Source: Cysteiniphilum sp. JM-1 (GTDB taxonomy: Bacteria > Pseudomonadota > Gammaproteobacteria > Francisellales > Francisellaceae). From it: 64,000 bases of DNA. This document shows positions 43,616 to 53,239 of the stretch, piece by piece. The translations under genes were made by a program, and so were the position numbers. Within the stretch, counting starts at the first letter, position 1; each line of letters opens with the position of its first letter. Where the stretch lies: positions 62,001-126,000 of the forward strand of contig NZ_VXKS01000003.1 of assembly GCF_008711525.1 (NCBI RefSeq), in the 5' to 3' direction. Below the pieces are notes generated by a model, which searched no databases, was not told the origin of the DNA, and saw nothing but the letters and a program-made list of their open reading frames with translations.

Positions 43616-44869
43616 TTATCTATCTACATCGCCAAACACAATATCTTGTGTCGCAATAATTGCCGGAGCATCGGATAACATATGCCCGCTTAACATTTCA
43701 TTCATCGCACTTAAATGGGTAAAGCCTGGCGCTCTAATCTTTAGACGATACGGTTTATTGGCACCATCTGATACCAAGTAAATTCCAAATTCACCCTTTG
43801 GATGCTCTGTTCCCACATATACTTCACCTTCAGGCACACAATAGCCCTCAGAAAATAGCTTAAAGTGATGAATCAAGGCTTCCATACTGTTTTTCATCTC
43901 ATCACGCTTAGGCGGAGTCACTTTGTGATTTGGCGCCATAATAGGACCTTCGTTGTGACGTAACCACTCAACGCATTGACGGATGATTTTATTGGATTCG
44001 CGCATTTCTGCCATACGTACCAAATAGCGATCATAGCAATCACCATGGCTACCAACAGGAATATCAAAATCAAGTTCGCTATAGACATCATACGGTTGTT
44101 TTTTGCGAAGATCCCAAGCAACGCCTGAGCCTCTTAACATTGGACCACCAAAGCCTAATGCCTTAGCACGCTCTGGCGTTACCACACCAATACCAACGGT
44201 ACGCTGCTTCCAGATACGGTTATTGGTTAACAGGTTTTCATACTCATCAACACATTTTGGAAAACGCTCAGTAAAGTCCCAAATAAAATCAAGCAATGAA
44301 CCTTGGCGATTTTTATTAATCGCTTTTAATTTACGCTTTGATGTGAAACGAGACTTTTCATATTTGGGCATTGTCAATGGCAAGTCGCGAGCAACACCTC
44401 CTGGACGGAAATAAGTTGCATGCATTCTCGCCCCTGAAACCGCTTCATAGCAATCAAACAGATCTTCACGCTCACGAAACGCATAAAGAAACATCGTCAT
44501 CGCACCTAAGTCTAAACTATTAGCTGCTGTCCACAATAAGTGATTCAAAATACGCGTAATTTCAGCAAACATCACACGGATGTATTGCGCGCGTTTTGGC
44601 ACTTCAATCTCAAGCAACTTTTCAATCGCCAACACATAAGCATGCTCATTACACATCATCGATACGTAGTCTAAGCGATCCATATAACCAATGCTTTGGT
44701 TATATGGTTTAGATTCAGCCAATTTCTCGGTACCGCGATGCAAAAGACCAATATGTGGATCAGCGCGAACAACGACCTCACCGTCAAGCTCTAACACCAA
44801 ACGCAATACCCCATGAGCCGCCGGATGCACCGGACCAAAGTTCATTGTATAGTTTTTAAATTCTGCCAT
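43616..44869 (-). CDS. nuoD: NADH-quinone oxidoreductase subunit D
   Basis: A 417-residue quinone-site subunit homologous to the large subunit of NiFe hydrogenases. [20 protein letters not shown] contains the conserved His loop, and [20 protein letters not shown] and [16 protein letters not shown] (C-terminus) are diagnostic. It is separate from nuoC (not the NuoCD fusion found in E. coli). Confidence 0.96.
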   Translation of the reverse strand: MAEFKNYTMNFGPVHPAAHGVLRLVLELDGEVVVRADPHIGLLHRGTEKLAESKPYNQSIGYMDRLDYVSMMCNEHAYVLAIEKLLEIEVPKRAQYIRVMFAEITRILNHLLWTAANSLDLGAMTMFLYAFREREDLFDCYEAVSGARMHATYFRPGGVARDLPLTMPKYEKSRFTSKRKLKAINKNRQGSLLDFIWDFTERFPKCVDEYENLLTNNRIWKQRTVGIGVVTPERAKALGFGGPMLRGSGVAWDLRKKQPYDVYSELDFDIPVGSHGDCYDRYLVRMAEMRESNKIIRQCVEWLRHNEGPIMAPNHKVTPPKRDEMKNSMEALIHHFKLFSEGYCVPEGEVYVGTEHPKGEFGIYLVSDGANKPYRLKIRAPGFTHLSAMNEMLSGHMLSDAPAIIATQDIVFGDVDR

Positions 44870-44880
44870 AGCATTCTCAA

Positions 44881-45549
44881 TTACTGTTCATCTAAGTAAC
44901 GGTTATCTTGACGAATAACCTTAGGCGCATTCACACGCGGATCAATTTCTACTGGTTCATAAACCACACGTTTTTGCGTTTCATCATAACGCATCTCAAC
45001 ATAACCGCTTTGCGGGAAATCTTTTCTAAACGGATGACCTACAAAGCCATAATCTGTCAGTATTCGGCGTAAATCAGGATGCCCTGTAAAAACAAAGCCA
45101 AACATATCAAAAGCTTCACGCTCGCTCCAGTTTGCCGCAGGCCAAATATCAACAACGCTTGGTAACATCAGATCAAACTCATCTAAATAAACCTTAACAC
45201 GCAAGCGAATATTAAGTGCTAAACTCATCAAGTGATAAACTACCGCGAAGCGTTTCTTGCCTTTATTGGGTTCTTTATGTAACAACTCACCTTGCACAAC
45301 ACCGCGCGAAAAGCCACTACTCGTGGCACTTTGCGTTTTCCACTCATCTTCACCAAAGCTTAAGTAATCAACACCACTGACATCAACAAGCTGTTCAAAC
45401 TTAAATACTTTTTTTAAGCGCGTCATCACTTTGATCAGATCGTCTTTGGCAATTTCAACGGTAAGCTCACCGTGTTGAAAAGATGTTGAGATAAACTGAC
45501 TGTTAAAGTCATTTTTTAAATCATCGATAAATTCTTGCGTTAACGACAT
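44881..45549 (-). CDS. nuoC: NADH-quinone oxidoreductase subunit C
   Basis: A 222-residue 30-kDa-type subunit. [20 protein letters not shown] followed by [19 protein letters not shown] is the family signature. Two in-frame ATGs compete: 45555 (MTMSLTQ) and 45549 (MSLTQEF). GAGGAA is only two bases from the first but seven from the second, so I prefer 45549. The start overlaps or touches the nuoB stop. Confidence 0.94.
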   Translation of the reverse strand: MSLTQEFIDDLKNDFNSQFISTSFQHGELTVEIAKDDLIKVMTRLKKVFKFEQLVDVSGVDYLSFGEDEWKTQSATSSGFSRGVVQGELLHKEPNKGKKRFAVVYHLMSLALNIRLRVKVYLDEFDLMLPSVVDIWPAANWSEREAFDMFGFVFTGHPDLRRILTDYGFVGHPFRKDFPQSGYVEMRYDETQKRVVYEPVEIDPRVNAPKVIRQDNRYLDEQ

Positions 45550-45551
45550 CG

Positions 45552-46037
45552 TCATTTCCTCGCAATTGTATTAGTACGTTTGATTTTATTTTGCAGCTGA
45601 ATAATGCCATAGATAAGCGCTTCAGCCGTTGGCGGGCAACCAGGCACATAAATATCCACTGGCATAATGCGATCGCAACCCCTAACTACGGAATAAGAAT
45701 AATGATAATAGCCACCACCGTTAGCACATGACCCCATGGAAATCACCCATTTTGGATCAGGCATCTGATCATAGACTTTACGCAAAGCTGGCGCCATCTT
45801 ATTACACAAAGTGCCGGCAACAATCAAGACATCTGATTGACGTGGGCTCGGGCGAAATACAATACCAAAACGATCCAAGTCATAACGCGCAGCCCCTGCA
45901 TGCATCATCTCAACGGCGCAACAGGCAAGACCAAAGGTTACCGGCCACAAAGATCCTGTACGCACCCAATTTACTAAAGAATCAGCGCTGGCAGTGATAA
46001 AGCCTTTATTATTGTTAATGCCTTCTTCTACTCCCAT
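45552..46037 (-). CDS. nuoB: NADH-quinone oxidoreductase subunit B
   Basis: A 161-residue subunit that holds cluster N2 next to quinone: [20 protein letters not shown] provides the tandem Cys, and MGSCANGG and [12 protein letters not shown] supply the others. The ATG at 46037 has AAAGGGG upstream and overlaps nuoA by 10 bases; the open frame to 46058 adds residues not found in the family. Confidence 0.95.
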   Translation of the reverse strand: MGVEEGINNNKGFITASADSLVNWVRTGSLWPVTFGLACCAVEMMHAGAARYDLDRFGIVFRPSPRQSDVLIVAGTLCNKMAPALRKVYDQMPDPKWVISMGSCANGGGYYHYSYSVVRGCDRIMPVDIYVPGCPPTAEALIYGIIQLQNKIKRTNTIARK

Positions 46038-46426
46038 TCTAGCGCCCCTTTCTTCCACTCATAGATAAATCCAATTAGTAAGATGAACAAGAATATCATC
46101 ATCGCAATGAAAGCTGCCCATGAAATACCACCTGCACCGCTATCGCGTACCAGCACACCCCAAGGAATCATAAAAGCAACTTCAAGATCAAAAACCAAAA
46201 ATAAAATGGCAACCAAATAAAAACGCACATCGAACTTGATGCGCGCATCTTCAAATTCAGCAAATCCGCACTCAAATGGTGCGTTTTTTTCAGGGTTCGG
46301 GTTATGCACCCCAACAATAATTGATAGCATTTTGCCGCCAATCGCCATTGCTGATGCGATAGCAATCGCCACAATGAGAAAAATCAAAATCGGCAAAAAC
46401 TCATGATATACACTATATTGCAACAT
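46028..46426 (-). CDS. nuoA: NADH-quinone oxidoreductase subunit A
   Basis: A 132-residue membrane subunit with three helices; the second loop [20 protein letters not shown] holds the conserved Cys/Glu pair, then [20 protein letters not shown]. The start at 46426 ([15 protein letters not shown] upstream) is chosen because the longer frame to 46489 reads into the tRNA gene. First gene of nuoA-N. Confidence 0.95.
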   Translation of the reverse strand: MLQYSVYHEFLPILIFLIVAIAIASAMAIGGKMLSIIVGVHNPNPEKNAPFECGFAEFEDARIKFDVRFYLVAILFLVFDLEVAFMIPWGVLVRDSGAGGISWAAFIAMMIFLFILLIGFIYEWKKGALEWE

Positions 46427-46443
46427 GCCTATATCCTCGTTTT

Positions 46444-46529
46444 TGGTGCCAAAGGCGGGACTCGAACCCGCACGAGCTGTGCTCACCACCCCCTCAAGAT
46501 GGCGTGTCTACCAATTCCACCACTTTGGC
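46444..46529 (-). tRNA. leuU: tRNA-Leu (anticodon GAG)
   Basis: An 86-base gene with CCA encoded. Acceptor arms GCCAAAG and CTTTGGC pair; the D-arm reads GGAATTGGTAGACACGCC, the anticodon loop TTGAGGG with stem CCATC/GGTGG gives GAG, the long variable arm TGAGCACAGCTCG marks a class II tRNA, and the T-loop GGTTCGAGTCCCG is standard. It lies between secG and nuoA, 17 bases before nuoA, in the same direction. The E. coli secG-leuU pair is the same arrangement. Confidence 0.96.
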
Positions 46530-46620
46530 AAAATAAACTTAACCTTACTAAAACAGTCTTTGACAAATCGCTATAAGCCCATAAGCATCATAGCTTTAAC
46601 AATCAAAAACTCTACTTTAG

Positions 46621-47127
46621 CTATTTAGTTGACGCGGGTACCGCTTCATTTTCTTTAGTTGTTGCACTCTTCACATCCAATGCCTGCTTTGACTTGTCAT
46701 CAGCGTTTTCAGCATTTGATGTTGTCGCTGTTGGAGTTTTTAGAAGATTGCTCACCGGAAGTGTTACTGTACCTTTGTTTTCTTTTGCATCAGTTGCTTT
46801 AGCCTGTTCAATCAAAGCCTGCTGAGCTGCTTGCTGCTTTTGGTAATCAGCTTGCGACACACCGCTTGATGCTTGAGCCTCGGCACCCTTGTTTGCATTT
46901 TGCTTGCCAATATAGCTTAAACTTACGCTTGTGACAAAAAAAACAGCGACTAAAAAAGCTGTAAACTTAAACATAAATGGCGCCGCTCCTCGGCTACCAA
47001 ATACGGTTTGAGATGCGCCTGACCCAAATGAGGCGCCCATGTTTGCTCCTTTGCCTTGTTGCAACAATATCAATCCAACAATCAATACCGCAACAATAAT
47101 ATGTACAGTGATAACTAACGCTAACAT
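46621..47127 (-). CDS. secG: Preprotein translocase subunit SecG
   Basis: SecG joins SecYE to aid cycling of SecA. Two helices are seen: ALVITVHIIVAVLIVGLILL at the N-terminus and KFTAFLVAVFFVTSVSLSYI, separated by GKGANMGASFGSGASQTVFG, which is the conserved loop. After the second helix the chain goes on for about 85 residues rich in Ala, Gln, Lys and Thr, so it is 168 residues rather than the 110 of E. coli. It is 13 bases downstream of tpiA. Confidence 0.93.
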   Translation of the reverse strand: MLALVITVHIIVAVLIVGLILLQQGKGANMGASFGSGASQTVFGSRGAAPFMFKFTAFLVAVFFVTSVSLSYIGKQNANKGAEAQASSGVSQADYQKQQAAQQALIEQAKATDAKENKGTVTLPVSNLLKTPTATTSNAENADDKSKQALDVKSATTKENEAVPASTK

Positions 47128-47140
47128 CTACTCGTTTTGC

Positions 47141-47914
47141 CTATTTTACATGCTTGGCATTTTTAACCGCTTTTGCATGTTTAACAATTTTACCAAAGTC
47201 CTTCCCACAAAGAGAAGCACCCCCTATCAAACCACCATCGACATCTGCCAACTTCAATATCTCATCAGCATTCGATGGCTTAAGGCTGCCACCATATATA
47301 ATTTTGATATTTTTAGCAAGCTCAACATGGAAGTTTGTGACGATCGAGCGTAAGTAAGCATGGACTTCCTGAACCTGTGATGCCGTTGCCGCAAGCCCTG
47401 TACCAATCGCCCATACCGGCTCATAAGCAATGATAACATTTCTCAATTGATTTAGAGTCAGCTCATTTAATACCGTACTAAGCTGAGTTTTTAAGACTTC
47501 CTCCAATTTACCTCTAGTTCTTTCTTCTAATGTCTCACCAACGCAAACAATGGCACAAAGTCCTGCTTCAGTTGCTTTTTTAGCTTTCAATGCAACATCG
47601 ATATTACTTTCACCAAATAGCGCACGACGCTCAGAATGTCCAATAATAGCGTATTGACAGTTAAAATCCTTAAGCATGCTCACACTAATCTCGCCAGTGT
47701 AAGCACCATTATCATATTGGCTAACATTTTGCACACCAAGAGCAACGCTTTTGATATTGTCGCTAACATACGACAAATAAACATTAGGCACACACACTGC
47801 CATATCGGCAAAGAGCGATTCTGTTGATAATTTATTTAATGACTCACATAGACTTTTAATCGATAATAGTGAGCCATTCATCTTCCAGTTGCCAATAATA
47901 ATTTGCTTTCTCAT
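47141..47914 (-). CDS. tpiA: Triosephosphate isomerase
   Basis: A 257-residue TIM-barrel enzyme that interconverts dihydroxyacetone phosphate and glyceraldehyde 3-phosphate in glycolysis and gluconeogenesis. IIGNWKMNGS carries the active-site Lys, CQYAIIGHSERRALFG the electrophilic His, AYEPVWAIGTGLAATA the base Glu, and YGGSLKPSNADEI the phosphate site. GGAG precedes the start; it sits 12 bases after glmM. The segment after AKAV is a short basic repeat-like tail KNAKHVK. Confidence 0.96.
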   Translation of the reverse strand: MRKQIIIGNWKMNGSLLSIKSLCESLNKLSTESLFADMAVCVPNVYLSYVSDNIKSVALGVQNVSQYDNGAYTGEISVSMLKDFNCQYAIIGHSERRALFGESNIDVALKAKKATEAGLCAIVCVGETLEERTRGKLEEVLKTQLSTVLNELTLNQLRNVIIAYEPVWAIGTGLAATASQVQEVHAYLRSIVTNFHVELAKNIKIIYGGSLKPSNADEILKLADVDGGLIGGASLCGKDFGKIVKHAKAVKNAKHVK

Positions 47915-47926
47915 CGTTACTCCATA

Positions 47927-49255
47927 TTAAGCATTTAACTTTTCTTTAACTTTTTCAACCAAATAATCTACCCACTTTTTGGTTAGATCAACTGTTTTTG
48001 CCTCAACCATTACACGCAATACGGGTTCGGTACCTGAGGGGCGCAATACCACACGACCATGATCACCTAGGGTTTTCTCGACAAAGCTAACATCTTCGAT
48101 CAATAGACTCATATCATTAGCATCAAGCTTCTTTGTCAACGGCACATTGATCATCAACTGCGGCATTTTTTGACTATCAGCCAGCATTGACAAAGGTTTA
48201 TTTGTTTTTGTTAATAATGCCAAAATTTGCAATGCTGCCATTAATCCATCTCCGGTTGAGTTGTAACGAAGATCAATGATGTGCCCCGAAGATTCACCAC
48301 CAAGCGCCCAATCATTCTCAAGCAACAACTCCATCACATAGCGATCCCCCACTTTAGCACGCTTAAATGGTAAATTAAGCTTTGAAAATTCTTGCTCAAT
48401 CGCAAGATTCGTCATCACCGTACCGACCACACCGGGTATGTTTTCATTGTGTTTTGCTAAAGCCAATAAAATATCATCGCCATCAACCACACATCCTGTT
48501 TCATCAACAAGCATAATCCGATCACCATCACCATCAAAGGCAATACCTAAATCAGCGTTTTGATTGATAACTGCGGTTTTTAATGCCTCAAGATGTACCG
48601 CCCCACAGTTTTCATTAATATTTAAACCATCCGGATTTGATGCAATGTTAACAGTGTTCAAATTCAAGCGCGAAAATACTTCTTTGGCAACACGAAATAG
48701 CGCGCCATTAGCGCAATCAACAATGATTTTTTTGTCACTTAAATTAATCTGATCCGCAAATGACGTCAAGCAATGCTTAATATAAGGTTTAACTTCATTG
48801 ATCTGACTATAAATCTCACCAAACTCACCTTCTGGCTGGTAGTAAAACTCCTCATCAATATAGTGTTCGATCTGATACTCAACATCATCTGGCAACTTAT
48901 GTCCTTCAGATGAGAATAATTTAATCCCATTATCATAAAACGGGTTATGTGATGCACTTAAAACAACGCCGGCACCGGCTTTAAAAATTGGTACCATAAA
49001 GGCAACAACGGGTGTTGGCACCATGCCTAAATTAATCACATTGACACCAACCGCAGTGATCCCTGCAATAAATCCAGCCTTTAACATATCCGAGGAGCGC
49101 CTAGTATCCTGACCAATCACGACGACAAGTGGTAAGCGCTTTTCGCGCAGCGCTTGCCCCACCGCATTACCCATCTTCATTGCAAACTCTGGCGTAATCG
49201 GATTAACACCTACTTTCCCGCGCACACCATCGGTGCCAAAATATTTCCTTGCCAT
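47927..49255 (-). CDS. glmM: Phosphoglucosamine mutase
   Basis: A 442-residue alpha-D-phosphohexomutase that turns glucosamine 6-phosphate into the 1-phosphate for UDP-GlcNAc and cell-wall synthesis. YFGTDGVRGKVGVNPITPEF starts the protein, GVVLSASHNPFYDNGIKLFS holds the phosphoserine, DGDGDRIMLVDETG binds metal and VLRPSGTEPVLRVMVEA binds the substrate phosphate. It is the first gene of the glmM-tpiA-secG-tRNA-nuo series. Confidence 0.96.
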   Translation of the reverse strand: MARKYFGTDGVRGKVGVNPITPEFAMKMGNAVGQALREKRLPLVVVIGQDTRRSSDMLKAGFIAGITAVGVNVINLGMVPTPVVAFMVPIFKAGAGVVLSASHNPFYDNGIKLFSSEGHKLPDDVEYQIEHYIDEEFYYQPEGEFGEIYSQINEVKPYIKHCLTSFADQINLSDKKIIVDCANGALFRVAKEVFSRLNLNTVNIASNPDGLNINENCGAVHLEALKTAVINQNADLGIAFDGDGDRIMLVDETGCVVDGDDILLALAKHNENIPGVVGTVMTNLAIEQEFSKLNLPFKRAKVGDRYVMELLLENDWALGGESSGHIIDLRYNSTGDGLMAALQILALLTKTNKPLSMLADSQKMPQLMINVPLTKKLDANDMSLLIEDVSFVEKTLGDHGRVVLRPSGTEPVLRVMVEAKTVDLTKKWVDYLVEKVKEKLNA

Positions 49256-49378
49256 GTATTTAGTGCTTTTTGCTTTTTAGATTTAAAACGCTCTACATTA
49301 TGCGCTACTAAATAGAAATCGTTAAGTGATTTTCTTGGCGAAAGTCGTATTTTCGCTGTGATGGTGCTTTAAAAACAC

Positions 49379-49398
49379 TTATCCACAGATTATCCACC
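49379..49398 (+). promoter_or_regulatory. Two adjacent DnaA boxes
   Basis: TTATCCACA (49379-49387) is followed by TTATCCACC (49390-49398), one mismatch to consensus, 11 bases apart and in the same direction. They lie in the divergent region between glmM and the AAA ATPase gene. Neither dnaA/dnaN nor a cluster of boxes with an AT-rich unwinding element is nearby, so they are not evidence for oriC. Confidence 0.45.
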
Positions 49399-49525
49399 AC
49401 AAAAAACAAGGCAAATAGCAATTGCTGTTATTTTTCACTCTATTGCTCACGTTCGTTTCACTTGAGTCTATAAGGGTAACACGATAAGATTGATGATAAT
49501 TTTTTAAAAAGCCAGTATAGATCAC

Positions 49526-51085
49526 ATGAAAAAACTTCCAATTGGTATCTCAGGGATAGAAAAAATTATCAATGGCAATTACTTGTATGTTGATAAAACA
49601 AAGCTTATCAACACTCTCATAAATAATGGCGGTGGGTTTTACTTCCTATCACGACCACGACGCTTCGGGAAATCGCTACTTATTGACACCATCAGACAAC
49701 TTTTTCTAGGCAATAAAAAATTATTTACAGGTCTACATATAGAGAAACACTGGGACTGGCAAGTGCAACACCCTGTACTGCACTTTACCTTTGGCGAAGG
49801 CAATGCTGCCTCAACAGAAGAGTTAGATGCTAAAATCATGCGCTTTTTAGATGAATATTACCAAAGTTATGAAATAGACAATGTCTACAGCGAAATCAGC
49901 AGTCGCTTTGCTTATTTGATTGAACAACTTGCCAAAAATCACCGTAAAGTTGTCATTCTTGTTGATGAATATGACAAACCAGTACTGGATAATATCGACA
50001 ATACCGAAATGGCAAAAGCGATGCGCCAACGCCTTAGAAACTTCTATAGCGTGATCAAATCTCAGGATGTTAATATTCAATTTGCAATGTTAACCGGCGT
50101 ATCACGCTTTACTAAAATCAGTATTTTTAGTGAACTCAATAATTTAAAAGATATTACTCTTGATCCACGTTATGCAGATATCTGTGGCTACAATCAATCT
50201 GAGTTAGAACACTCTTTTAAAGACTATTTAACCGCTGGCAATGTCGATCTAGACCAGCTTAAAAAATGGTACAACGGCTATAACTTTGCTGGTGACAAGA
50301 CGCAAAGAGTTTACAACCCTTTTGATATTCTACTATTCATTGATGGTGGCTATCGTTACCAAAGCTATTGGTTTGAAACGGCGACACCCGCTTTTTTGGT
50401 TAAGATGATCCAACAGAATCGCTACTTTATCCCTAATTTAGAAGATCTTGTTGTCAGTGAGACCATGTTGTCGAAGTTTGATATTAACGATATGCCGATC
50501 GCCACTTTACTCTTTCAAACGGGTTATTTAACCATCAAAGAAATAACAGCACGCGGCAATCGCATGGCATATCGCTTGGGTTATCCCAACTATGAAGTAA
50601 AATCAAGCCTAAATGAATCTCTTGCCAATATTGGCACAACCACAGATAACAAAGACTTTATACTTGGTCGCTTGGTTAGCAGTTTTGAAGAAGGCAATTT
50701 TGACGACTTAAAGATGATTTTAAGCAGTCATTTTTCCTCTATTCCACATGATTGGTATCGCAACAACCAGATCGATCAATATGAAGGGTTTTATGCCAGC
50801 ATTGTCTATAGTTTATTAAGCGCTTTAGGCTATGACACAATACCAGAGGACGTTACTAACCATGGTAAACTCGATTTAACGATAATAATGGATGACAAAA
50901 TTATCATTATCGAGTTTAAACTCGCCAAACTAGGTGACGCTAAGACCGCAATAGAACAGATCAAATCAAGGAAATACCCTGAAAAATATCTTGCTCTGGC
51001 TAAGCCTATTTATCTTGTTGGCATAAGCTTTGATACCGAAGAACGCAACGTTGCTGAATTAGAGGCTGAGCTGTACCAATCGTAA
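49526..51085 (+). CDS. DUF1703-type AAA ATPase with C-terminal PD-(D/E)XK nuclease domain
   Basis: A 519-residue protein of the 'AAA-ATPase-like plus DUF1703' group. The N-terminal Sensor-like start ISGIEKIINGNYLYVDKTKL, the P-loop FLSRPRRFGKSLLIDTI, and VVILVDEYDKPVLDNI (Walker B) mark the ATPase part; the C-terminus holds a PD-(D/E)XK core, GKLDLTIIMDDKIIIIEFKL. The family is widespread, often in many copies in Bacteroidetes and in intracellular bacteria, and its function is unsettled; nucleic-acid cleavage in defence or mobile contexts has been proposed. Only one copy is in the window, with no mobile genes beside it. It starts opposite to glmM with two DnaA boxes between them. Confidence 0.87.
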   Translation: MKKLPIGISGIEKIINGNYLYVDKTKLINTLINNGGGFYFLSRPRRFGKSLLIDTIRQLFLGNKKLFTGLHIEKHWDWQVQHPVLHFTFGEGNAASTEELDAKIMRFLDEYYQSYEIDNVYSEISSRFAYLIEQLAKNHRKVVILVDEYDKPVLDNIDNTEMAKAMRQRLRNFYSVIKSQDVNIQFAMLTGVSRFTKISIFSELNNLKDITLDPRYADICGYNQSELEHSFKDYLTAGNVDLDQLKKWYNGYNFAGDKTQRVYNPFDILLFIDGGYRYQSYWFETATPAFLVKMIQQNRYFIPNLEDLVVSETMLSKFDINDMPIATLLFQTGYLTIKEITARGNRMAYRLGYPNYEVKSSLNESLANIGTTTDNKDFILGRLVSSFEEGNFDDLKMILSSHFSSIPHDWYRNNQIDQYEGFYASIVYSLLSALGYDTIPEDVTNHGKLDLTIIMDDKIIIIEFKLAKLGDAKTAIEQIKSRKYPEKYLALAKPIYLVGISFDTEERNVAELEAELYQS

Positions 51086-51292
51086 ATTATTTGCAGATGA
51101 CGTAAAACAAGTGACATTCTCCACTAGCTGCGCCACAACGTTGTTAGATCGAACTCATAATTTGTCAGCCTGATTTCCCGAAAACACATACCCTTTTAAC
51201 CCCACAATTGTTACAATACTGGCGATTTTCAACAAGCACTGGATTCTTTGTAATCATTTTGACAGTGCATATACAAACTAAGGGATAGAATA

Positions 51293-52258
51293 ATGGATCG
51301 TAATTTAGCATTAGAAACCGTTCGCGTTACCGAAGCTGCTGCTTTATCTGCCTGGCGTCAAATGGGTCGAGGAGACGAAAAAGCAGCTGATCAAGTTGCT
51401 GTTGATGCTATGCGTCGCGCTTTAAATGGTCTGGATATCGATGGCACTGTCGTCATTGGTGAGGGTGAGCGAGATGAGGCGCCCATGCTTTATATTGGTG
51501 AGAAAGTCGGCAAAGGCGGACCCAAGGTTGATATTGCACTTGATCCACTAGAGGGCACAACTATTACTGCTAAAGGTGGACCCAATGCCTTGGCAGTCAT
51601 CGCCATGGCAGAAGATGGTGGTTTTCTAAACGCTCCGGATGTTTATATGGATAAAATTGCCGTGGGTGGACATGGCATGCCGGCAGATATTATCGATATC
51701 AATGCGACACCTGCTGAGAATTTGAAAAACTTGGCTCAATTTAAAAAAGTCCCTATTGAAGCACTAGTTGTCTGTATTTTAGATCGCCCACGCCATGAAG
51801 AGATTATCCGTCAAGTCAGAGAAGCCGGTGCACGCATTGCCCTTATTGGCGACGGTGATGTTTCCGCAGTCATTGCTACCGCACAAGAAGATACCGGCAT
51901 TGATATGTACATGGGCACAGGAGGTGCACCTGAAGGTGTGCTTGCTGCTGCCGCCCTTCGTTGCTTAGGTGGACAAATGCAAGGTCGCCTGATCTTCAGA
52001 AATGATGATGAAAAAGCACGCGCGAACAAATGGGGCATTGATGATTTAAATAAAATCTATCATTTAAACGACCTAGCCTCTGGCAATGTGTTGTTTGCCG
52101 CGACAGGTGTCACCGATGGACAGATGCTCAAAGGTGTCAAGCGCAAAGGTCAATTTGCACAAACGCATAGCCTTGTCATGCGCTCATTATCAGGCACAGT
52201 AAGACATATTGAAGCCGAGCATAATTTTAATTTTAAGAAAGGCTTTGAGTACTTATAA
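51293..52258 (+). CDS. glpX: Fructose-1,6-bisphosphatase class II
   Basis: A 321-residue GlpX-type enzyme that removes the 1-phosphate of fructose 1,6-bisphosphate, an irreversible gluconeogenic step. LDPLEGTTITAKGGPNALA is the metal- and phosphate-binding motif of the lithium-sensitive phosphatase fold, IGEGERDEAPMLYIGEKVG contains the metal ligands, and GTGGAPEGVLAAAALRCLGG binds the substrate. Together with tpiA in this window it suits growth on gluconeogenic carbon. It stands alone and precedes the LysR gene by 17 bases. Confidence 0.95.
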   Translation: MDRNLALETVRVTEAAALSAWRQMGRGDEKAADQVAVDAMRRALNGLDIDGTVVIGEGERDEAPMLYIGEKVGKGGPKVDIALDPLEGTTITAKGGPNALAVIAMAEDGGFLNAPDVYMDKIAVGGHGMPADIIDINATPAENLKNLAQFKKVPIEALVVCILDRPRHEEIIRQVREAGARIALIGDGDVSAVIATAQEDTGIDMYMGTGGAPEGVLAAAALRCLGGQMQGRLIFRNDDEKARANKWGIDDLNKIYHLNDLASGNVLFAATGVTDGQMLKGVKRKGQFAQTHSLVMRSLSGTVRHIEAEHNFNFKKGFEYL

Positions 52259-52275
52259 CCGAAATTAGGTAAAAT

Positions 52276-53148
52276 ATGCTTTCACACAAACAATTACTGA
52301 TCTTTGCTGCCATTGCCAAACATGGCAGCATTACCAAGGCATCGGAGAGCTTAAGTCTCACGCAACCAGCACTAAGTACAGCATTATCAACGCTTGAGAC
52401 TCAGCTTGGTGTTAAGCTCTTTGATCGTATTGATCGCAAAATCGTGCTTAATCATCATGGGCAGCAGCTTTACCCCAAAGCGATGGCGCTTTTAGAAGCT
52501 ACTGATAAAATTGAACATTTCTTCAAACATACACAAGCTTTGATTGGCAGCTTGCATATTGCCGCAAGTAATACGATTGGTAATTATATCCTGCCGACAC
52601 TTATGTCCTCCTTTAAACAGCAGCACCCTGAAGTGGAGCTATCTCTTAACATTGGCAATAGTGAACAAGTTATTGAATCGGTGATTTCCCATCAAACAGA
52701 TTTGGGATTTATTGAGAGCGCTAGTTTAAGTAATCAGACCAATTGTTTTGCCTTTGCTAAAGATGAATTGAAACTTTTTGTGCATAAAGATCATCCTTTA
52801 GCCAAAGAAAAAACGGTCAATATTAAAACACTAAAAAAACACCCATTTATTCTCAGAGAAAAAGGCTCAGGCAGTCGCACGCTGATCGAGCAGACCATGC
52901 TGCCATTATTTGATTATCAATTGAATTTATTCTTGGAGCTTGGCAGTAGTGAAGCCATTATTCTTGCGGTATTAAATAGCAATGCCATTGGCTGCATTTC
53001 GCTATCTGCCTTATACAATCAATCAAACATTCACATCCTTGAATGCCCTGAAATGAAACTTCAAAGAGACCTGCTAATTGTCCAAAATAAGCGTGCGCAC
53101 ATCTCAGAGCTTACCGAAGAGTGGCTCGATTGGGTCACTAATAAATAA
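52276..53148 (+). CDS. LysR-family transcriptional regulator
   Basis: A 290-residue regulator with the standard N-terminal winged helix-turn-helix (GSITKASESLSLTQPALSTA and TLETQLGVKLFDRIDRK) and a C-terminal periplasmic-binding-protein-like effector domain beginning near LHIAASNTIGNYILPTLMSS. It is close to glpX (17 bases) and 91 bases before a transporter gene in the same direction. LysR regulators usually control an adjacent gene; the TDT transporter is the best guess. The sequence of the effector domain is nearest to sulfur or amino-acid related LysR proteins by feel only. Confidence 0.9.
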   Translation: MLSHKQLLIFAAIAKHGSITKASESLSLTQPALSTALSTLETQLGVKLFDRIDRKIVLNHHGQQLYPKAMALLEATDKIEHFFKHTQALIGSLHIAASNTIGNYILPTLMSSFKQQHPEVELSLNIGNSEQVIESVISHQTDLGFIESASLSNQTNCFAFAKDELKLFVHKDHPLAKEKTVNIKTLKKHPFILREKGSGSRTLIEQTMLPLFDYQLNLFLELGSSEAIILAVLNSNAIGCISLSALYNQSNIHILECPEMKLQRDLLIVQNKRAHISELTEEWLDWVTNK

Positions 53149-53239
53149 TTTCAATTCAACCCATAAAATTTAACAAATTTTATTTATATAAGAGTCAACA
53201 TAAACTAACACCATAACAATATTCATAGAGGTGTTTATC

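Noticed and set aside
44103-44414. Antisense frame of 103 codons in nuoD
   Set aside because: Lies fully inside nuoD, no homology pattern and no ribosome-binding site.
49379-49398. Origin of replication
   Set aside because: Only two DnaA boxes, no dnaA, dnaN or gidA nearby, and no AT-rich 13-mer array.
49526-51085. Prophage or genomic island around the AAA/nuclease gene
   Set aside because: No integrase, tRNA junction, transposase or phage genes are nearby; flanks are core genes.
51200-51292. Promoter of glpX
   Set aside because: TACAAT and TTGACA boxes are present but in the wrong spacing and order to support a confident call.
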